NCBI RefSeq assembly: GCF_024178165.1
Contig: NZ_JAMZIE010000001.1
Span: 310,001 to 374,000, forward strand
DNA length: 64,000 nucleotides
DNA from: Halohasta salina
Lineage (GTDB): Archaea; Halobacteriota; Halobacteria; Halobacteriales; Haloferacaceae
Direction: 5' to 3'
Part shown: positions 44,812-53,917 of the stretch, one piece after another
Numbering within the stretch: the first letter of the stretch is position 1
Layout of the letters: each line of letters begins with the position of its first letter
Notes under the pieces: generated by a model
What the model saw: the letters and a program-made list of their open reading frames with translations, nothing else
Database searches by the model: none
Told to the model about the DNA's origin: nothing
Made by a program: the position numbers and the translations under genes

Positions 44812-45210
44812 TTAGAACGCGCCGCCGTGGACTTCGATGTCGGCGTGGAGTTCGGGTTTGAGCGCGGCGTGGACGTGGCAGATGTCCTCGGCGCGGTCGA
44901 CGATGGCGGCGAGTTCGTCATCCGAGAGGTCGGCCTCGACGTGGACGGCAAACCGGATCGCCGACAGGTCGTCACCCTCGTCGATGTCGGCCTCGGCGTC
45001 GATCTGGATCGTGCCCAGGTCGTCGTGACCTTCCTTGTTGCCGCCGACACGGAGCGCGGGGAGGAAACAGGAGGCGTAATCCGCGACGAGTACCGCGTTG
45101 GGGTTGGGACCGGCCTCGTCGGTGGCGTCGATCGAGAGTTCGAAGTCGCCGACCTGACTCGTGGTTGCGTAGCCGTCCTCGCTGACAGTGGTGGTTTCGA
45201 TATCCGTCAT
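44812..45210 (-). CDS. OsmC/Ohr family protein
   Basis: 132-aa OsmC-like thiol peroxidase or redox protein. The two family cysteines are in YASCFLPAL (about residue 48) and EDICHVHAALKP (about residue 111). It probably detoxifies organic hydroperoxides, though many archaeal members have unknown substrates. It lies downstream of the metallo-hydrolase on the same strand, separated by 136 bp that should hold its own promoter. Confidence 0.9.
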   Translation of the reverse strand: MTDIETTTVSEDGYATTSQVGDFELSIDATDEAGPNPNAVLVADYASCFLPALRVGGNKEGHDDLGTIQIDAEADIDEGDDLSAIRFAVHVEADLSDDELAAIVDRAEDICHVHAALKPELHADIEVHGGAF

Positions 45211-45346
45211 GCATCCCGGTCGACGCCCGCGACCATCCTAAACGTTGCTCACTGCCGACGCGAATGAAGACGGTTCCGATTACGACTCGGTCGGAACGCG
45301 ATACTGGGCGATGTCGACCGGCTGCAGGTGGCGGCCGGGAGACGGC

Positions 45347-46060
45347 CTACAGTTCGAACGTCTCGTCGCCGGCGAGAACGTGGGGCTCGGCGTCGGTGCC
45401 GGTCGCCCGAACCTCGCGGAGCCAGTCGTCGACGTCGATCTCGATCGGCGGGAACGTGTCGTAGTGCATCGGGAAGGCGTGGTCGACGCCCAGCCAGTCG
45501 ACGGCGACCGCCGCCTGCCACGGCCCCATCGTGAAGTGATCGCCGACCGGGACAGCGGCGGCGTCGGGGTCGAGATACGGGCCGATGACGTCCCGCATCT
45601 CGCTCATCAAACTGGTGTCGCCCGCGTGGTAGAAACTGGTCGATGTCCCGCCGGACTGCGGTTCGGCGTCGCCGATGACGAACCCTGCGGGCATCCCGCC
45701 CGAGAACTCGTGGTCGGTGTTGATCCCGTTGGTGTGGTCGGCCCGAACCATCGTCACGAAGGCGTCGCCGCACTCGACGGTGCCGCCGAGGTTCATCCCG
45801 ATGGTATCGTCGAACCCGAACTCCTCGCTCGCGTAACTGACGATTTCGGGAGTCCCGACCAGCGTTGCATCGCTGAACGCCGGGGCGTGGGCGATGTGGT
45901 CGGCGTGGCCGTGGGTCAACAGCAGATAGTCCGGCGTCGACACGTCCTCGGGGTCGAGATCCGTCTTCGGGTTGTCGAAAAACGGGTCGATCAGGAGGCT
46001 GGTGTCGCCGACAGTAACGTGCCATGTCGAGTGGCCGTGCCACGTGAGTTCGAAGGACAT
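45347..46060 (-). CDS. Metallo-beta-lactamase-fold hydrolase (UPF0173)
   Basis: 237 aa. Zinc motif [12 protein letters not shown] at about residues 50-61, with further ligands in the [15 protein letters not shown] and HYDTFPP segments. This is the UPF0173 group of small metal-dependent hydrolases with unknown substrate. A TATA-like TTTTATATG on the minus strand (46086-46094) is centred about 30 nt before its ATG. Confidence 0.9.
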   Translation of the reverse strand: MSFELTWHGHSTWHVTVGDTSLLIDPFFDNPKTDLDPEDVSTPDYLLLTHGHADHIAHAPAFSDATLVGTPEIVSYASEEFGFDDTIGMNLGGTVECGDAFVTMVRADHTNGINTDHEFSGGMPAGFVIGDAEPQSGGTSTSFYHAGDTSLMSEMRDVIGPYLDPDAAAVPVGDHFTMGPWQAAVAVDWLGVDHAFPMHYDTFPPIEIDVDDWLREVRATGTDAEPHVLAGDETFEL

Positions 46061-46085
46061 ACCGTCGACCGATTGTGCCAGCGCG

Positions 46086-46133
46086 CATATAAAACTGAAC
46101 TGCGACTGCCGCGCGCCGAGTATCAAATACTTT
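46086..46133. promoter_or_regulatory. Back-to-back TATA boxes with a palindrome
   Basis: Minus-strand TATA at 46086-46094 for the UPF0173 gene and plus-strand AATACTTT at 46126-46133 for the FAH gene. The perfect inverted repeat AGTAT-CAA-ATACT (46119-46131) overlaps the plus-strand TATA and could be an operator. Confidence 0.5.
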
Positions 46134-46159
46134 GTTATGAGTGGTCTAACCACTCCGGT

Positions 46160-46888
46160 ATGCGCTACATTCGATTCCGCGATCCGTCCGGCTCGGTCCG
46201 GCGTGGGACGTTCGACGACGGGACGATCCGGTTCGGCGACCGAACGTACGACCCCGAGACCGCCGACGTCCTCCCGCCCTGCGAGCCGACCAAGATCGTC
46301 TGTGTCGGGCTCAACTACGCAGATCACGCCGCCGAACGCGACTCCGAACTCCCGGATCGGCCGCTGCTGTTCTTCAAAACACCCAACACCGTCGCCGCCC
46401 ACGGCAGTACGGTGACGCTTCCCGACGGGAAGGAGCGCGTCGACTGGGAGGCCGAACTCGCCGTGGTCATCGGCGAGCAGTGTCGGAACGTCGCGGCCGA
46501 GGACGCGATGGCGGTCGTCGAGGGCTACACCTGTCTCAACGACATCTCGAACCGCGACGATCAGGACCGCGAACAGAACTGGATCCGCGGCAAAGCCTTC
46601 GACAACGCCGCCCCGATGGGCCCGGTGGTGGCGACACCCGACGAGGTCCCCGATGACGCCGCGATCGAACTCCGGGTCGACGGCGAGACCAAGCAGGCCT
46701 CTTCGATCGACCAGTTCATCTTCTCGGTGCCGGAACTGATCGCCGAGATCACGACCCACATCACCCTCGAAGCCGGCGACGTCATCTCGACGGGGACGCC
46801 CGCAGGCGTCGGCCCGCTGTCGGACGGCGACCACGTCGAAGTCGAGATCGACGGGATCGGGACGCTGGAACACGACGTCGACGCGTAG
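46160..46888 (+). CDS. Fumarylacetoacetate hydrolase family protein
   Basis: 242 aa. FAH-fold enzyme with [12 protein letters not shown], the metal ligands in [11 protein letters not shown], the [14 protein letters not shown] segment, and [12 protein letters not shown]. These enzymes hydrolyse or decarboxylate 2-oxo acids such as acylpyruvates, oxaloacetate or catechol-pathway intermediates. The reaction is not fixed by sequence. Divergent from the UPF0173 hydrolase. Confidence 0.9.
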   Translation: MRYIRFRDPSGSVRRGTFDDGTIRFGDRTYDPETADVLPPCEPTKIVCVGLNYADHAAERDSELPDRPLLFFKTPNTVAAHGSTVTLPDGKERVDWEAELAVVIGEQCRNVAAEDAMAVVEGYTCLNDISNRDDQDREQNWIRGKAFDNAAPMGPVVATPDEVPDDAAIELRVDGETKQASSIDQFIFSVPELIAEITTHITLEAGDVISTGTPAGVGPLSDGDHVEVEIDGIGTLEHDVDA

Positions 46889-46921
46889 CCGCCCGCTACC
46901 GACTGGTAGTCGGTGACTACC
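46885..46921. repeat. Two adjacent palindromes after the FAH gene
   Basis: GTAGC-CGCCC-GCTAC (46885-46899) spans the FAH stop codon. GGTAGTC-GGT-GACTACC (46905-46921) follows, the longest arm of the GTAGTC family in this window (7 bp each side). Confidence 0.8.
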
Positions 46922-47039
46922 CACCGCTAACCCCTCGAACTCACCGTCGATTCTGCTCCGAGCGCTCTCTGCACCGAGCGTCGAGTCCGCTGAATCACAA
47001 GCTTTACAATCGAACTTTCAGAAGCACAATCAGAGTTTC

Positions 47040-47228
47040 ATGTCTGCTATAGACGACACCGTTGCGGACCGAGTTCGAATCGCACGTGCGACCCTGTCGC
47101 CACCCCAGTTCGCCGTCGCTGCCGCCTTCGTGACCGCGATCGTGTTCACGCTGGTCGTGCTGCAGGAGCCGCTGGTCCACGACTCGCTGCACGATTTCCG
47201 ACACGCTACCGGGATCGTCTGCCACTGA
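47040..47228 (+). CDS. cbtB: Cobalt transporter subunit CbtB
   Basis: 62-aa membrane protein with one TM helix (about residues 24-42) and the conserved His-rich end VHDSLHDFRHATGIVCH. CbtB pairs with CbtA in predicted cobalt uptake linked to cobalamin synthesis. A TATA-like GCTTTACAATC lies about 30-40 nt upstream. cbtA begins three bases after the stop. Confidence 0.92.
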   Translation: MSAIDDTVADRVRIARATLSPPQFAVAAAFVTAIVFTLVVLQEPLVHDSLHDFRHATGIVCH

Positions 47229-47231
47229 CCG

Positions 47232-47957
47232 ATGCTGGGGTATCTCACGCGCGGCGTCTCGGCGGGGGCCGTCGCCGGCGTCGCCTACGGGCTGTTCACC
47301 GCGGTCGTCGTCGGCCCGCTGATCGCGGCCGTCGACCACGCCGGCCACGACCACGGCCACCACGCCGCCGACGCGGCGGCCGTCGCCGAGCCGATCACCA
47401 CCCTCGTCAGCGTCGGCGGCGGCCTGGTGTGGGCGATCTTCTTGGGCGGGCTCTTCGGGCTCGCACTGTTCGTCCTCGAACCCGCGCTGCCGGGCGGCCG
47501 ATCCAACCGACAGTACGTCCTCGCCGGCTGCGGCTTCCTGACGGTCTCGGCGATCCCGTGGCTGGTCTTGCCGCCCGCGACGCCGGCCTCGCAGCACCTG
47601 TATGGCGTCGACGCCCGGCTGGCGATCTACGCCGGGCTCGTCGGCGTCGGTGCGGTCGTCTCGGCGGCCGCCGTCGCCGGCTACCGGCGGATGGCTCCCC
47701 GACACCGGCTGCTTGGCGTCGCCACCGGGCTGGCCCCGGTCGTCGGCGCGGGGGTCGTTCTGCCGGCGATTACGCCGACGGTCGTCGCCCATCCGGGGCT
47801 GTCGACCGAGTTCGTCGCGGCCTATCAGGCGACGGTGGTCCTCGGACAGGCCGGGATCTGGTTCCTGATCGCCGTGACGTTTGGCTGGCTCCAGCGTCGA
47901 ACAGCACCATCGAAGGTGGCCGGAGCGACCGAGCCGACGCCGGCGGAGTCGGCATGA
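47232..47957 (+). CDS. cbtA: Cobalt transporter subunit CbtA
   Basis: 241-aa membrane protein with five to six TM helices and a His/Asp-rich loop DHAGHDHGHH (about residues 36-45), likely metal binding. Forms a predicted cobalt transporter with CbtB. No other cobalamin gene is in the window. A 31-codon ORF overlaps its stop. Confidence 0.92.
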   Translation: MLGYLTRGVSAGAVAGVAYGLFTAVVVGPLIAAVDHAGHDHGHHAADAAAVAEPITTLVSVGGGLVWAIFLGGLFGLALFVLEPALPGGRSNRQYVLAGCGFLTVSAIPWLVLPPATPASQHLYGVDARLAIYAGLVGVGAVVSAAAVAGYRRMAPRHRLLGVATGLAPVVGAGVVLPAITPTVVAHPGLSTEFVAAYQATVVLGQAGIWFLIAVTFGWLQRRTAPSKVAGATEPTPAESA

Positions 47958-48049
47958 GCCACCGAGCCGACCCCGACACGCCGGTTCAGGTCGACACCGA
48001 CGGCCGGGAGCTGACCGTCGAGCGCGCCGGCGTCGACCCGCGTGAGTAG
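47954..48049 (+). CDS. Possible 31-aa peptide coupled to cbtA
   Basis: The ATG overlaps the cbtA stop (ATGA) and encodes an acidic peptide, MSHRADPDTPVQVDTDGREL and 11 more residues. It could be a small accessory peptide or the remnant of a longer cobalamin-operon gene. Too short to judge by codon use. Confidence 0.25.
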   Translation: MSHRADPDTPVQVDTDGRELTVERAGVDPRE

Positions 48050-48137
48050 GCGGTGACGACTGACGGAGGCGACCGCTGACAGCGCGCTCCCGGTGTGCGG
48101 ACGTGTAATCACGCTTAAGGGGTGGCGTCTGCTTTCC

Positions 48138-49232
48138 ATGACTATGCACCCACGGGATCTCTCCGCGACCAGCCCCTACGTGCCGGGACGGGGAATCGAG
48201 GAGGTCGCCCGCGACCTCGGGCTCGACCCCGACGCGCTGATCAAACTCTCCTCGAACGAGAACCCCCACGGCTCTAGCTCGAAAGCCGTCGACGCCGTCT
48301 GCGACCGGGCTCGTGAGGGCCTGCACGTCTATCCGAAGGCCGCCCACACCGATCTCACCGAGAAGCTGGCCGACAAATGGAGCGTCGACAGCCAGCAGGT
48401 CTGGGTCTCGCCGGGGGCCGACGGCGCGATCGACTACCTCTCGCGAGCCATGCTCGAACCGGACCAGTCGGTGCTCGTTCCGGAACCGGGCTTTTCCTAC
48501 TACTCGATGAGCGCCCGCCACCACCACGGCGAGGTCTCGACTTACGGCCTCTCGAAGGACGACGAGTTCGCCCAGACCGCCGACATCGTCCTCGAAGCGT
48601 ACGACGGCGAGCGCATCGTCCACCTCACCTCGCCGCACAACCCGACCGGCAGCGAGTGGGCCCGCGAGGAGATCACGACGCTGCTGGAAGCGGTCGACGA
48701 CCAGACGCTGGTCGTGGTCGACGAGGCCTACGGCGAGTACTCCGAGCGACCGACCAGCATCGACCTCGTCGACGAGTACGACAACGTGGCCGTCCTTCGC
48801 ACCTTCTCGAAGGCCTACGGGCTGGCGGGCCTCCGGATCGGCTACGGGGTCGTCCCCGAGTCGTGGGCCGACGCCTACGCCCGCGTCAACACGCCCTTCG
48901 CCGCGAACGAACTCGCCTGCCGGGCCGCCCTCGCCGCGCTTGACGACGACGATCACGTCGACCAGTCGGTCGAGACCGCGGCGTGGGCACGGGAGTACAT
49001 ATACGAGAACCTCGATGCGCCGACCTTCGAGAGTGCTGGCAATTTCGTCCTTGCCGATGTGGGCGACGCGAGCCACGTCGCCGAGCGGAGCCAAGAAGAG
49101 GGCGTCATCATCCGCGACTGCAGCAGCTTCGGGCTGCCGGGCTGTGTCCGGATCTCCTGTGGTACCCGCGAGGAGACGAAGACGGCCGTCGAGACGCTCA
49201 ACGGCATCTTGGCCGAGGTGGCACCAACGTGA
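48138..49232 (+). CDS. hisC: Histidinol-phosphate aminotransferase
   Basis: 364-aa PLP enzyme of histidine synthesis. SSNENPHG at about residue 38, VWVSPGADGAIDYL, SPHNPTGSEW, VVDEAYGEYSE, the PLP lysine in RTFSKAYGLAGLRIGYG, and the C-terminal CVRISCGTREE. ATG 48138 chosen for family length; a second ATG two codons later is possible. It leads a three-gene group joined by GTGA and ATGA overlaps. Confidence 0.95.
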   Translation: MTMHPRDLSATSPYVPGRGIEEVARDLGLDPDALIKLSSNENPHGSSSKAVDAVCDRAREGLHVYPKAAHTDLTEKLADKWSVDSQQVWVSPGADGAIDYLSRAMLEPDQSVLVPEPGFSYYSMSARHHHGEVSTYGLSKDDEFAQTADIVLEAYDGERIVHLTSPHNPTGSEWAREEITTLLEAVDDQTLVVVDEAYGEYSERPTSIDLVDEYDNVAVLRTFSKAYGLAGLRIGYGVVPESWADAYARVNTPFAANELACRAALAALDDDDHVDQSVETAAWAREYIYENLDAPTFESAGNFVLADVGDASHVAERSQEEGVIIRDCSSFGLPGCVRISCGTREETKTAVETLNGILAEVAPT

Positions 49233-49771
49233 CCGACGCCACCGCTGACCCGCTGCGGATCGCCGTCACCGGCACCCCCGGCACCGGCAAAACCACCGCC
49301 ACCGAGGCGTTGGCCGACTGGGACGTCGACACGAGCGTCATCCACCTCAACGACGAAATCAAGGACCACGACCTGTGGACCGAACGTGACGTCGACCGCG
49401 ACTCGCTTGTGACCGACATCGAGGCCGTCGGGTCACATCTCGGCGACTGGAACGGGGTGCTCGAATCACATCTCGCCCACCACTTCGAGGCCGACCGCGT
49501 GGTCGTGTTGCGGTGTGCGCCGGTCGACCTCGAAACCCGGCTCGAAGAACGTGGCGACCCGCCTGAAAAGGCCCGCGAGAACGCCGAAAGCGAGGCACTC
49601 GATGTCGTGCTCTCGGAGGCCGTCGAGGAACATGGTCAGGAGTCGGTCTACGAGGTCGACACCACCGACCGCGACCCGGAGGCGGTCGCCGACGCGATCG
49701 CGGCAGTCATTGCGGGCGAGCGCGAGCCCAGCGCGGGCGAGGTCGACTTCACGGAGTATCTGCTGCCATGA
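49229..49771 (+). CDS. Adenylate kinase-like ATPase (archaeal AK6/Fap7 group)
   Basis: 180-aa P-loop NTPase with GTPGTGKTTATEAL near residue 15, NMP-binding region HLNDEIKDHDL, and LRCAPVDLETRLEERGDPPEKARENAESE with the lid-type arginines. Archaeal AK6-like proteins interconvert adenine nucleotides and relate to Fap7, which acts in small-subunit rRNA maturation. GTG start overlaps the hisC stop; its own stop overlaps the next gene. Confidence 0.88.
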   Translation: MTDATADPLRIAVTGTPGTGKTTATEALADWDVDTSVIHLNDEIKDHDLWTERDVDRDSLVTDIEAVGSHLGDWNGVLESHLAHHFEADRVVVLRCAPVDLETRLEERGDPPEKARENAESEALDVVLSEAVEEHGQESVYEVDTTDRDPEAVADAIAAVIAGEREPSAGEVDFTEYLLP

Positions 49772-50373
49772 CCCTCGACAAGTTCCGCCCGCTGGCCGAC
49801 CGCATGCTGACGCCGTTCGTCACGGCCGCCGACAGCCTCGGCCTGTCGCCCAACGGCGTCAGCGTGCTCTCGTTGGGCGTCGCGGCCGCGGCGGCCGCCG
49901 CCTTCGTCGCCGGCGAGCCGCAGTGGTACGCCGTCGGCGGCTTGCTGGTGTTGCTCAACGGCTGGCTGGATCTGGTCGACGGCGCGCTCGCCCGCCGGCA
50001 GAACGTCGCCTCCGACGGCGGCGACCTGCTGGATCACGTGATCGATCGCTACGCCGACCTGATCATCATCGGCGGACTGGCCGCCGGCGTCGACCGCTTT
50101 GCCCTCGGCTTTGTGGCCGTCACGGGCGTGCTGATGACTTCGTATCTCGGCACGCAGATTCAGGCCGTCGGCCTCGGGCGGGCCTACGGCGGGCTCGTCG
50201 GCCGGGCCGACCGGCTGGTGTTGATCACGATCACCGGGTTGGTCGCCGCGGTCGTCACCGGCCCCGTAGTCGCCGGCTACGGCGTGGTCGCGCTGCTGTT
50301 GGCGTTCTTCGCGGTCGTCGGCCACCTCACCGCCCTCCAGCGGTTCTGGGGCGCGTGGTCCGATCTCGACTGA
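49768..50373 (+). CDS. Archaetidylinositol phosphate synthase-like CDP-alcohol transferase
   Basis: 201-aa membrane enzyme with the complete CDP-alcohol phosphotransferase motif, starting at DLVDGALARRQN (about residue 71) and continuing GGDLLDHVIDRYAD. By family resemblance and the common archaeal order hisC / adenylate kinase-like / this gene, it likely joins CDP-archaeol to inositol 1-phosphate, giving the archaetidylinositol phosphate head group. About six TM helices. Starts in an ATGA overlap. Confidence 0.85.
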   Translation: MTLDKFRPLADRMLTPFVTAADSLGLSPNGVSVLSLGVAAAAAAAFVAGEPQWYAVGGLLVLLNGWLDLVDGALARRQNVASDGGDLLDHVIDRYADLIIIGGLAAGVDRFALGFVAVTGVLMTSYLGTQIQAVGLGRAYGGLVGRADRLVLITITGLVAAVVTGPVVAGYGVVALLLAFFAVVGHLTALQRFWGAWSDLD

Positions 50374-50403
50374 AGGGTGGCAAGCAGCGTCGCCGGCGTA
50401 TGG

Positions 50404-50410
50404 TTTATAC
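50404..50410 (+). promoter_or_regulatory. TATA box of the MBF1 gene
   Basis: TTTATAC, centred 27 nt before ATG 50434, as for a leaderless transcript; it supports that start over the upstream in-frame Met. Confidence 0.65.
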
Positions 50411-50433
50411 CGGGTGGCACGTTATCCGTTCAT

Positions 50434-50964
50434 ATGCCCCAATGTGAGATGTGTGGTGCCCAGGAGTCGTCGCTCACCACCACGAAAGTCGAGGGTGCGG
50501 AACTGGAACTCTGCGAGAACTGTCAGGGGTTCGGAACCACGGTCGAAACCCAGCAGTCGACCGGGGGAACCAGCAAGTACTCCACCTCCTCGAGTAGCGG
50601 CACTTCGGGGTCGTCGGGTGGCTCGACTGGTGGCTCGACGAGCTCCGGTGGGTCGACGCGGCGCAAGAAGGACATGTTCGACGACATGGACGAACTCGCC
50701 GGCGACTACGACGACCGCATCCGGGAGGCACGGGAGGCCGAGGGGCTGACACAGGAAGAACTCGCCGACGACCTCAACGAGAAGGCGAGCCTCATCCGCA
50801 AGCTCGAACGCGGCGACATCCTCCCGAGCGACGACGTCAAGGCCAAACTCGAGAAGAAGCTCGACATCACGCTCACCGAGGGCGCCGACGTCGGCGACAC
50901 CGAGTGGTCCAGCGGTTCGGGTCAGTCGATGACCCTCGGCGACGTCGTCGAGCGCAAGGAGTAG
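50434..50964 (+). CDS. Multiprotein bridging factor 1-like transcription factor
   Basis: 176 aa. N-terminal zinc ribbon with CEMC (4-7) and CENC (about 29-32), a Ser/Gly/Thr linker (about 40-75), then a Cro/cI-type HTH (IREAREAEGLTQEELADDL, KASLIRKLERGDILP) as in archaeal MBF1. The family bridges transcription factors and TBP in eukaryotes; in archaea links to translation and stress have been reported. Confidence 0.93.
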   Translation: MPQCEMCGAQESSLTTTKVEGAELELCENCQGFGTTVETQQSTGGTSKYSTSSSSGTSGSSGGSTGGSTSSGGSTRRKKDMFDDMDELAGDYDDRIREAREAEGLTQEELADDLNEKASLIRKLERGDILPSDDVKAKLEKKLDITLTEGADVGDTEWSSGSGQSMTLGDVVERKE

Positions 50965-51035
50965 CGCCGGACTCACCCCTCGGTTTACGGTCGAAAAACT
51001 GAAGCTATTTGTCGGAGGCGACTCGTTGTGTGGGT

Positions 51036-51680
51036 ATGTTCATCTTAGTGAACCTCAAGGCGTACCCGTGTGATCCGATTGCCGTCGCCGAAGCTGCCCA
51101 CGAGGTAGCCGAGGAGTCGGGCGTTCGCATCGCCGTCTCGCCGCAGGCCGCCCAGATCGAGGCCGTCGCCGAGACCGGCGTCGAGACGTGGGCCCAGCAC
51201 GTCTCGCCCAACCAGTACGGCAGCTTCACCGGGAGCCAGCTCGCCGAGGCCGCCGCCGCCGCCGGCGCGGTCGGCACGCTGATCAACCACTCGGAGAACC
51301 GCCGCAAACTCGCCGACATCGACGCCTCGATCCGCGCGGCCGAGCGCGCCGGCCTCGAAACCTGTGTCTGTGGGAACAACCCCCGACAGATCGCCGCCGT
51401 CGCCGCTCTCGGCCCCGATTCGGCGGCCGTCGAACCGCCGGAGCTCATCGGCGGCGACGACTCGGTCGCGACCGCCGACCCCGAGATCGTCGAGGACGCC
51501 GTCAACGCCGCAGCCGAGGTCGACGAGGACGTCGAGGTCTTCTGTGGTGCGGGCATCTCGACGGGCGAAGACGTCACTGCCGCGGAGGAACTCGGTGCCG
51601 AAGGGATCCTGCTGGCCAGCGGCGTCGCCAAAGCCGACGATCCGAAAGAGGCGCTCGAAGACCTCGTCTCCGGGCTCTAA
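51036..51680 (+). CDS. tpiA: Triosephosphate isomerase
   Basis: 214-aa archaeal-type TIM, shorter than bacterial forms and usually tetrameric. Substrate lysine in VNLKAYP (residues 5-11), catalytic His in LINHSENRR, catalytic Glu in [10 protein letters not shown], and phosphate-binding GAGISTGED. Interconverts DHAP and glyceraldehyde 3-phosphate. ATG 51036 is chosen over an upstream in-frame Met by family N-terminus. An oligo-T run at 51705-51710 probably ends the transcript. Confidence 0.96.
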   Translation: MFILVNLKAYPCDPIAVAEAAHEVAEESGVRIAVSPQAAQIEAVAETGVETWAQHVSPNQYGSFTGSQLAEAAAAAGAVGTLINHSENRRKLADIDASIRAAERAGLETCVCGNNPRQIAAVAALGPDSAAVEPPELIGGDDSVATADPEIVEDAVNAAAEVDEDVEVFCGAGISTGEDVTAAEELGAEGILLASGVAKADDPKEALEDLVSGL

Positions 51681-51708
51681 GTCGGCCGCCCAGCGATCGA
51701 ACCTGTTT

Positions 51709-53787
51709 TTAAAAGCCGAAGACGTCCTCGGAGTCGTCGGTCCCGCCAATCGGGGCGTCGTCCCGCGGATCGTCGACCGACGGCCGGAAGCTTGCCTCGA
51801 TCGCCCGGACCATCGTGTCGACCTCGTTCGTTTCCAACTGGTAGGCGTAGGCCTCCTCGATGAGTTCGGGGACCGCGTAGGCGTACCGCCCGCGACCGGT
51901 GTGGCGGATCAGTTGGGCCTGTCGGAGCGGCCGGTTGCGGCTGTAGGCCAGCTGCTGGTCGTCGTCGCCGCCGGCCGCCCGATGGGCGGTCAACGGGTCG
52001 CTCTCGCCGGCCTCGCGGTAGTGTCTGAGCATGCCGACCGATTGCTCGGGTAACTCCTCGATCCGCTCGCGGAGCTCCTCGACGACCGCGTCCCGCGTGC
52101 CGAGTTCGACTGCTTCGGCGAACTGCATCGCCTCCTCGGCGATCTCTTGGCGGGTGACAGTGCCGAACTTCGAGTCGGCCTCGGCGGTACGTTCGGCCTC
52201 GCTGGGGCCGCTGACCTGACTCGGATCGACCGGCGTGGGGTCGACCGGCGCGCCGGCCGCGGAGCCGTCGAAGGCCGCCTCGTCGTCCGGGGACTCGAAG
52301 CCCGAGTCGGCGGCCGAGTCGGCCGTCGACCCCCCGTCGTCGGCAAACGGCGACCCGTCGTTCGGCCCGTCGAAGACCCCCGAGCGCAGCGCTTCGACCG
52401 GATCGGTCGGGATCTTCTCGCCGCTGGCCGTCTCGGCCCGGTCGTCGGCCGCCCCATCGCCGGTCGCTGTCGTGTCGTCGTCCGAAGCCGCCGTATCGGC
52501 GGTCTCAGTGCCGAGGGCAGCCATCGGATCGGTCGGTGGTTCGGCGGTCGACTCGGCTGGTGTGGCCGGGCCGCCGGTCGGGTCGCTTCCCTCGCGGTCG
52601 GGTTCGGCCTCGGCGATCAGCGGATCGAAGCCGGGGTCGTCATCGTCTGTCGACGCCTCCGGCTGGTAGTCGGCGATATCGGCCTGCTCGTCGGGGCGAT
52701 CGAGGTTTCGTCCCCGTCCGCCGCGGTGGGGGGCCTCCGAGCGCTGGAGCAGCGCCTGAGCGAACTGGTCGGCCATCCGGCTCAGGTCGCGGGCCTCTTC
52801 GAGTTCCTGCTCCAACTGCTGGATTTCGGCCTCTTTCTTGTCGAGTTCCTGCTGGAGGTCCGCGATCTTGCTCTCGCGGCGCTCCTTTTCGTCCGATATT
52901 TCGGTGAGTTCGGAGACCAGATCGCCGCTGACGGATTTGAGTTCGGGCCGCTCGAAGTCTTCGAGGCCGGGGGTCGCCCCCGCGTCGAAGGTGCGTTTGC
53001 GGTGGAACTGGACCCGCTGGATGTCGCTGGCCCAGTCGGCCACCAGAAAGCCCTCGCCGTCACCCATCTCCTCGATCGCTTCGGCGTACTCCGAGCCGAG
53101 AATGCGGCCGACGACCTTGGTGTCGTTGCGCCACGTCAGCCGGTGCCAGACGAGCCAGTCACACTGGGTGATGAAGTCCTTTTTCACGTCGGCGGGCCGC
53201 TGGCTGATGCCGACGATGCCGAGGCCGTGTTTCCGACCCCGCTTGCCGATCTTGATTAGCATTTTCCCGGCTTCGCCCATCCCGCTCTGCTCGGGGATGT
53301 ACTCGTGGCACTCCTCGACGACGACCAGGAAGGGCTTTTTGAGTTTTTTCTCCTTGGCGAAGAGGTGCCGCGTCGTCTCCAAGACGAGTTCGTCGGCATC
53401 GTCGTCGTCGAGATAGCCCGAGACATCGAGGATGATCGGGATGTTCTCTTCGAGAGCCAAGGAGGCGATCTTCTCGGCGTGGTCGGCGGTCACTTGGATA
53501 TCGCACTCGTCGTCGGCGCCGACGTGGAGGACTTCGTACTCTTCTTTGAGGCCGTAGTACTCGCCGTCGCTGTCGACGACCAACACGGGGAAGTTCTTGT
53601 CGAGGAGGTTTTCGAGCATCACCGAGACGGTGTTGGACTTGCCGCTGCCGCTTTTTCCGGTGACGAAGCCGCGGCCGGTCAGGATGTCGACCACGGGCAA
53701 CTCGACCGGCGTGCCGGCGGCGGTGTCGGGGGCCCCGCCCGGCCCCGCGCTCACGTCCGCGACGGTGATCGTTTCGTCGTCGCTCAT
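51709..53787 (-). CDS. HerA-type ATPase with long C-terminal extension
   Basis: 692 aa. The N-terminal DUF87/HerA-FtsK-like motor domain has GRGFVTGKSGSGKSNT (Walker A, about residues 38-53), VVDSDGEYYGL, VVVEECHEYIPE (Walker B), and VGISQRPADVKKDF. A coiled coil covers about residues 295-345, followed by an acidic disordered stretch to about 530 and a C-terminal helical/winged region (HTGRGRYAYAVPELIEEAY). HerA usually pumps DNA with the nuclease NurA, but no nurA is adjacent. The role may be in DNA processing or conjugation-like transfer. Convergent with tpiA. Confidence 0.88.
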   Translation of the reverse strand: MSDDETITVADVSAGPGGAPDTAAGTPVELPVVDILTGRGFVTGKSGSGKSNTVSVMLENLLDKNFPVLVVDSDGEYYGLKEEYEVLHVGADDECDIQVTADHAEKIASLALEENIPIILDVSGYLDDDDADELVLETTRHLFAKEKKLKKPFLVVVEECHEYIPEQSGMGEAGKMLIKIGKRGRKHGLGIVGISQRPADVKKDFITQCDWLVWHRLTWRNDTKVVGRILGSEYAEAIEEMGDGEGFLVADWASDIQRVQFHRKRTFDAGATPGLEDFERPELKSVSGDLVSELTEISDEKERRESKIADLQQELDKKEAEIQQLEQELEEARDLSRMADQFAQALLQRSEAPHRGGRGRNLDRPDEQADIADYQPEASTDDDDPGFDPLIAEAEPDREGSDPTGGPATPAESTAEPPTDPMAALGTETADTAASDDDTTATGDGAADDRAETASGEKIPTDPVEALRSGVFDGPNDGSPFADDGGSTADSAADSGFESPDDEAAFDGSAAGAPVDPTPVDPSQVSGPSEAERTAEADSKFGTVTRQEIAEEAMQFAEAVELGTRDAVVEELRERIEELPEQSVGMLRHYREAGESDPLTAHRAAGGDDDQQLAYSRNRPLRQAQLIRHTGRGRYAYAVPELIEEAYAYQLETNEVDTMVRAIEASFRPSVDDPRDDAPIGGTDDSEDVFGF

Positions 53788-53917
53788 TCAGTTAGATGGA
53801 TAGATCGGCTACGGGCACATAGTTCCTGCTGTCGATTCGTCGCTGGCCGTGACTGTCGTCCCGAACAGTCGGCTGGACGGCCAATACGCGTTATCCGGTA
53901 CCGATCGAAGCCCCACC

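Noticed and set aside
47004-49094. Very long minus-strand ORF (nearly 700 codons) opposite cbtBA and hisC
   Set aside because: Its frame mirrors high-GC codons of clear genes on the + strand, and the product is an arginine-, glycine- and aspartate-rich sequence with no domain.
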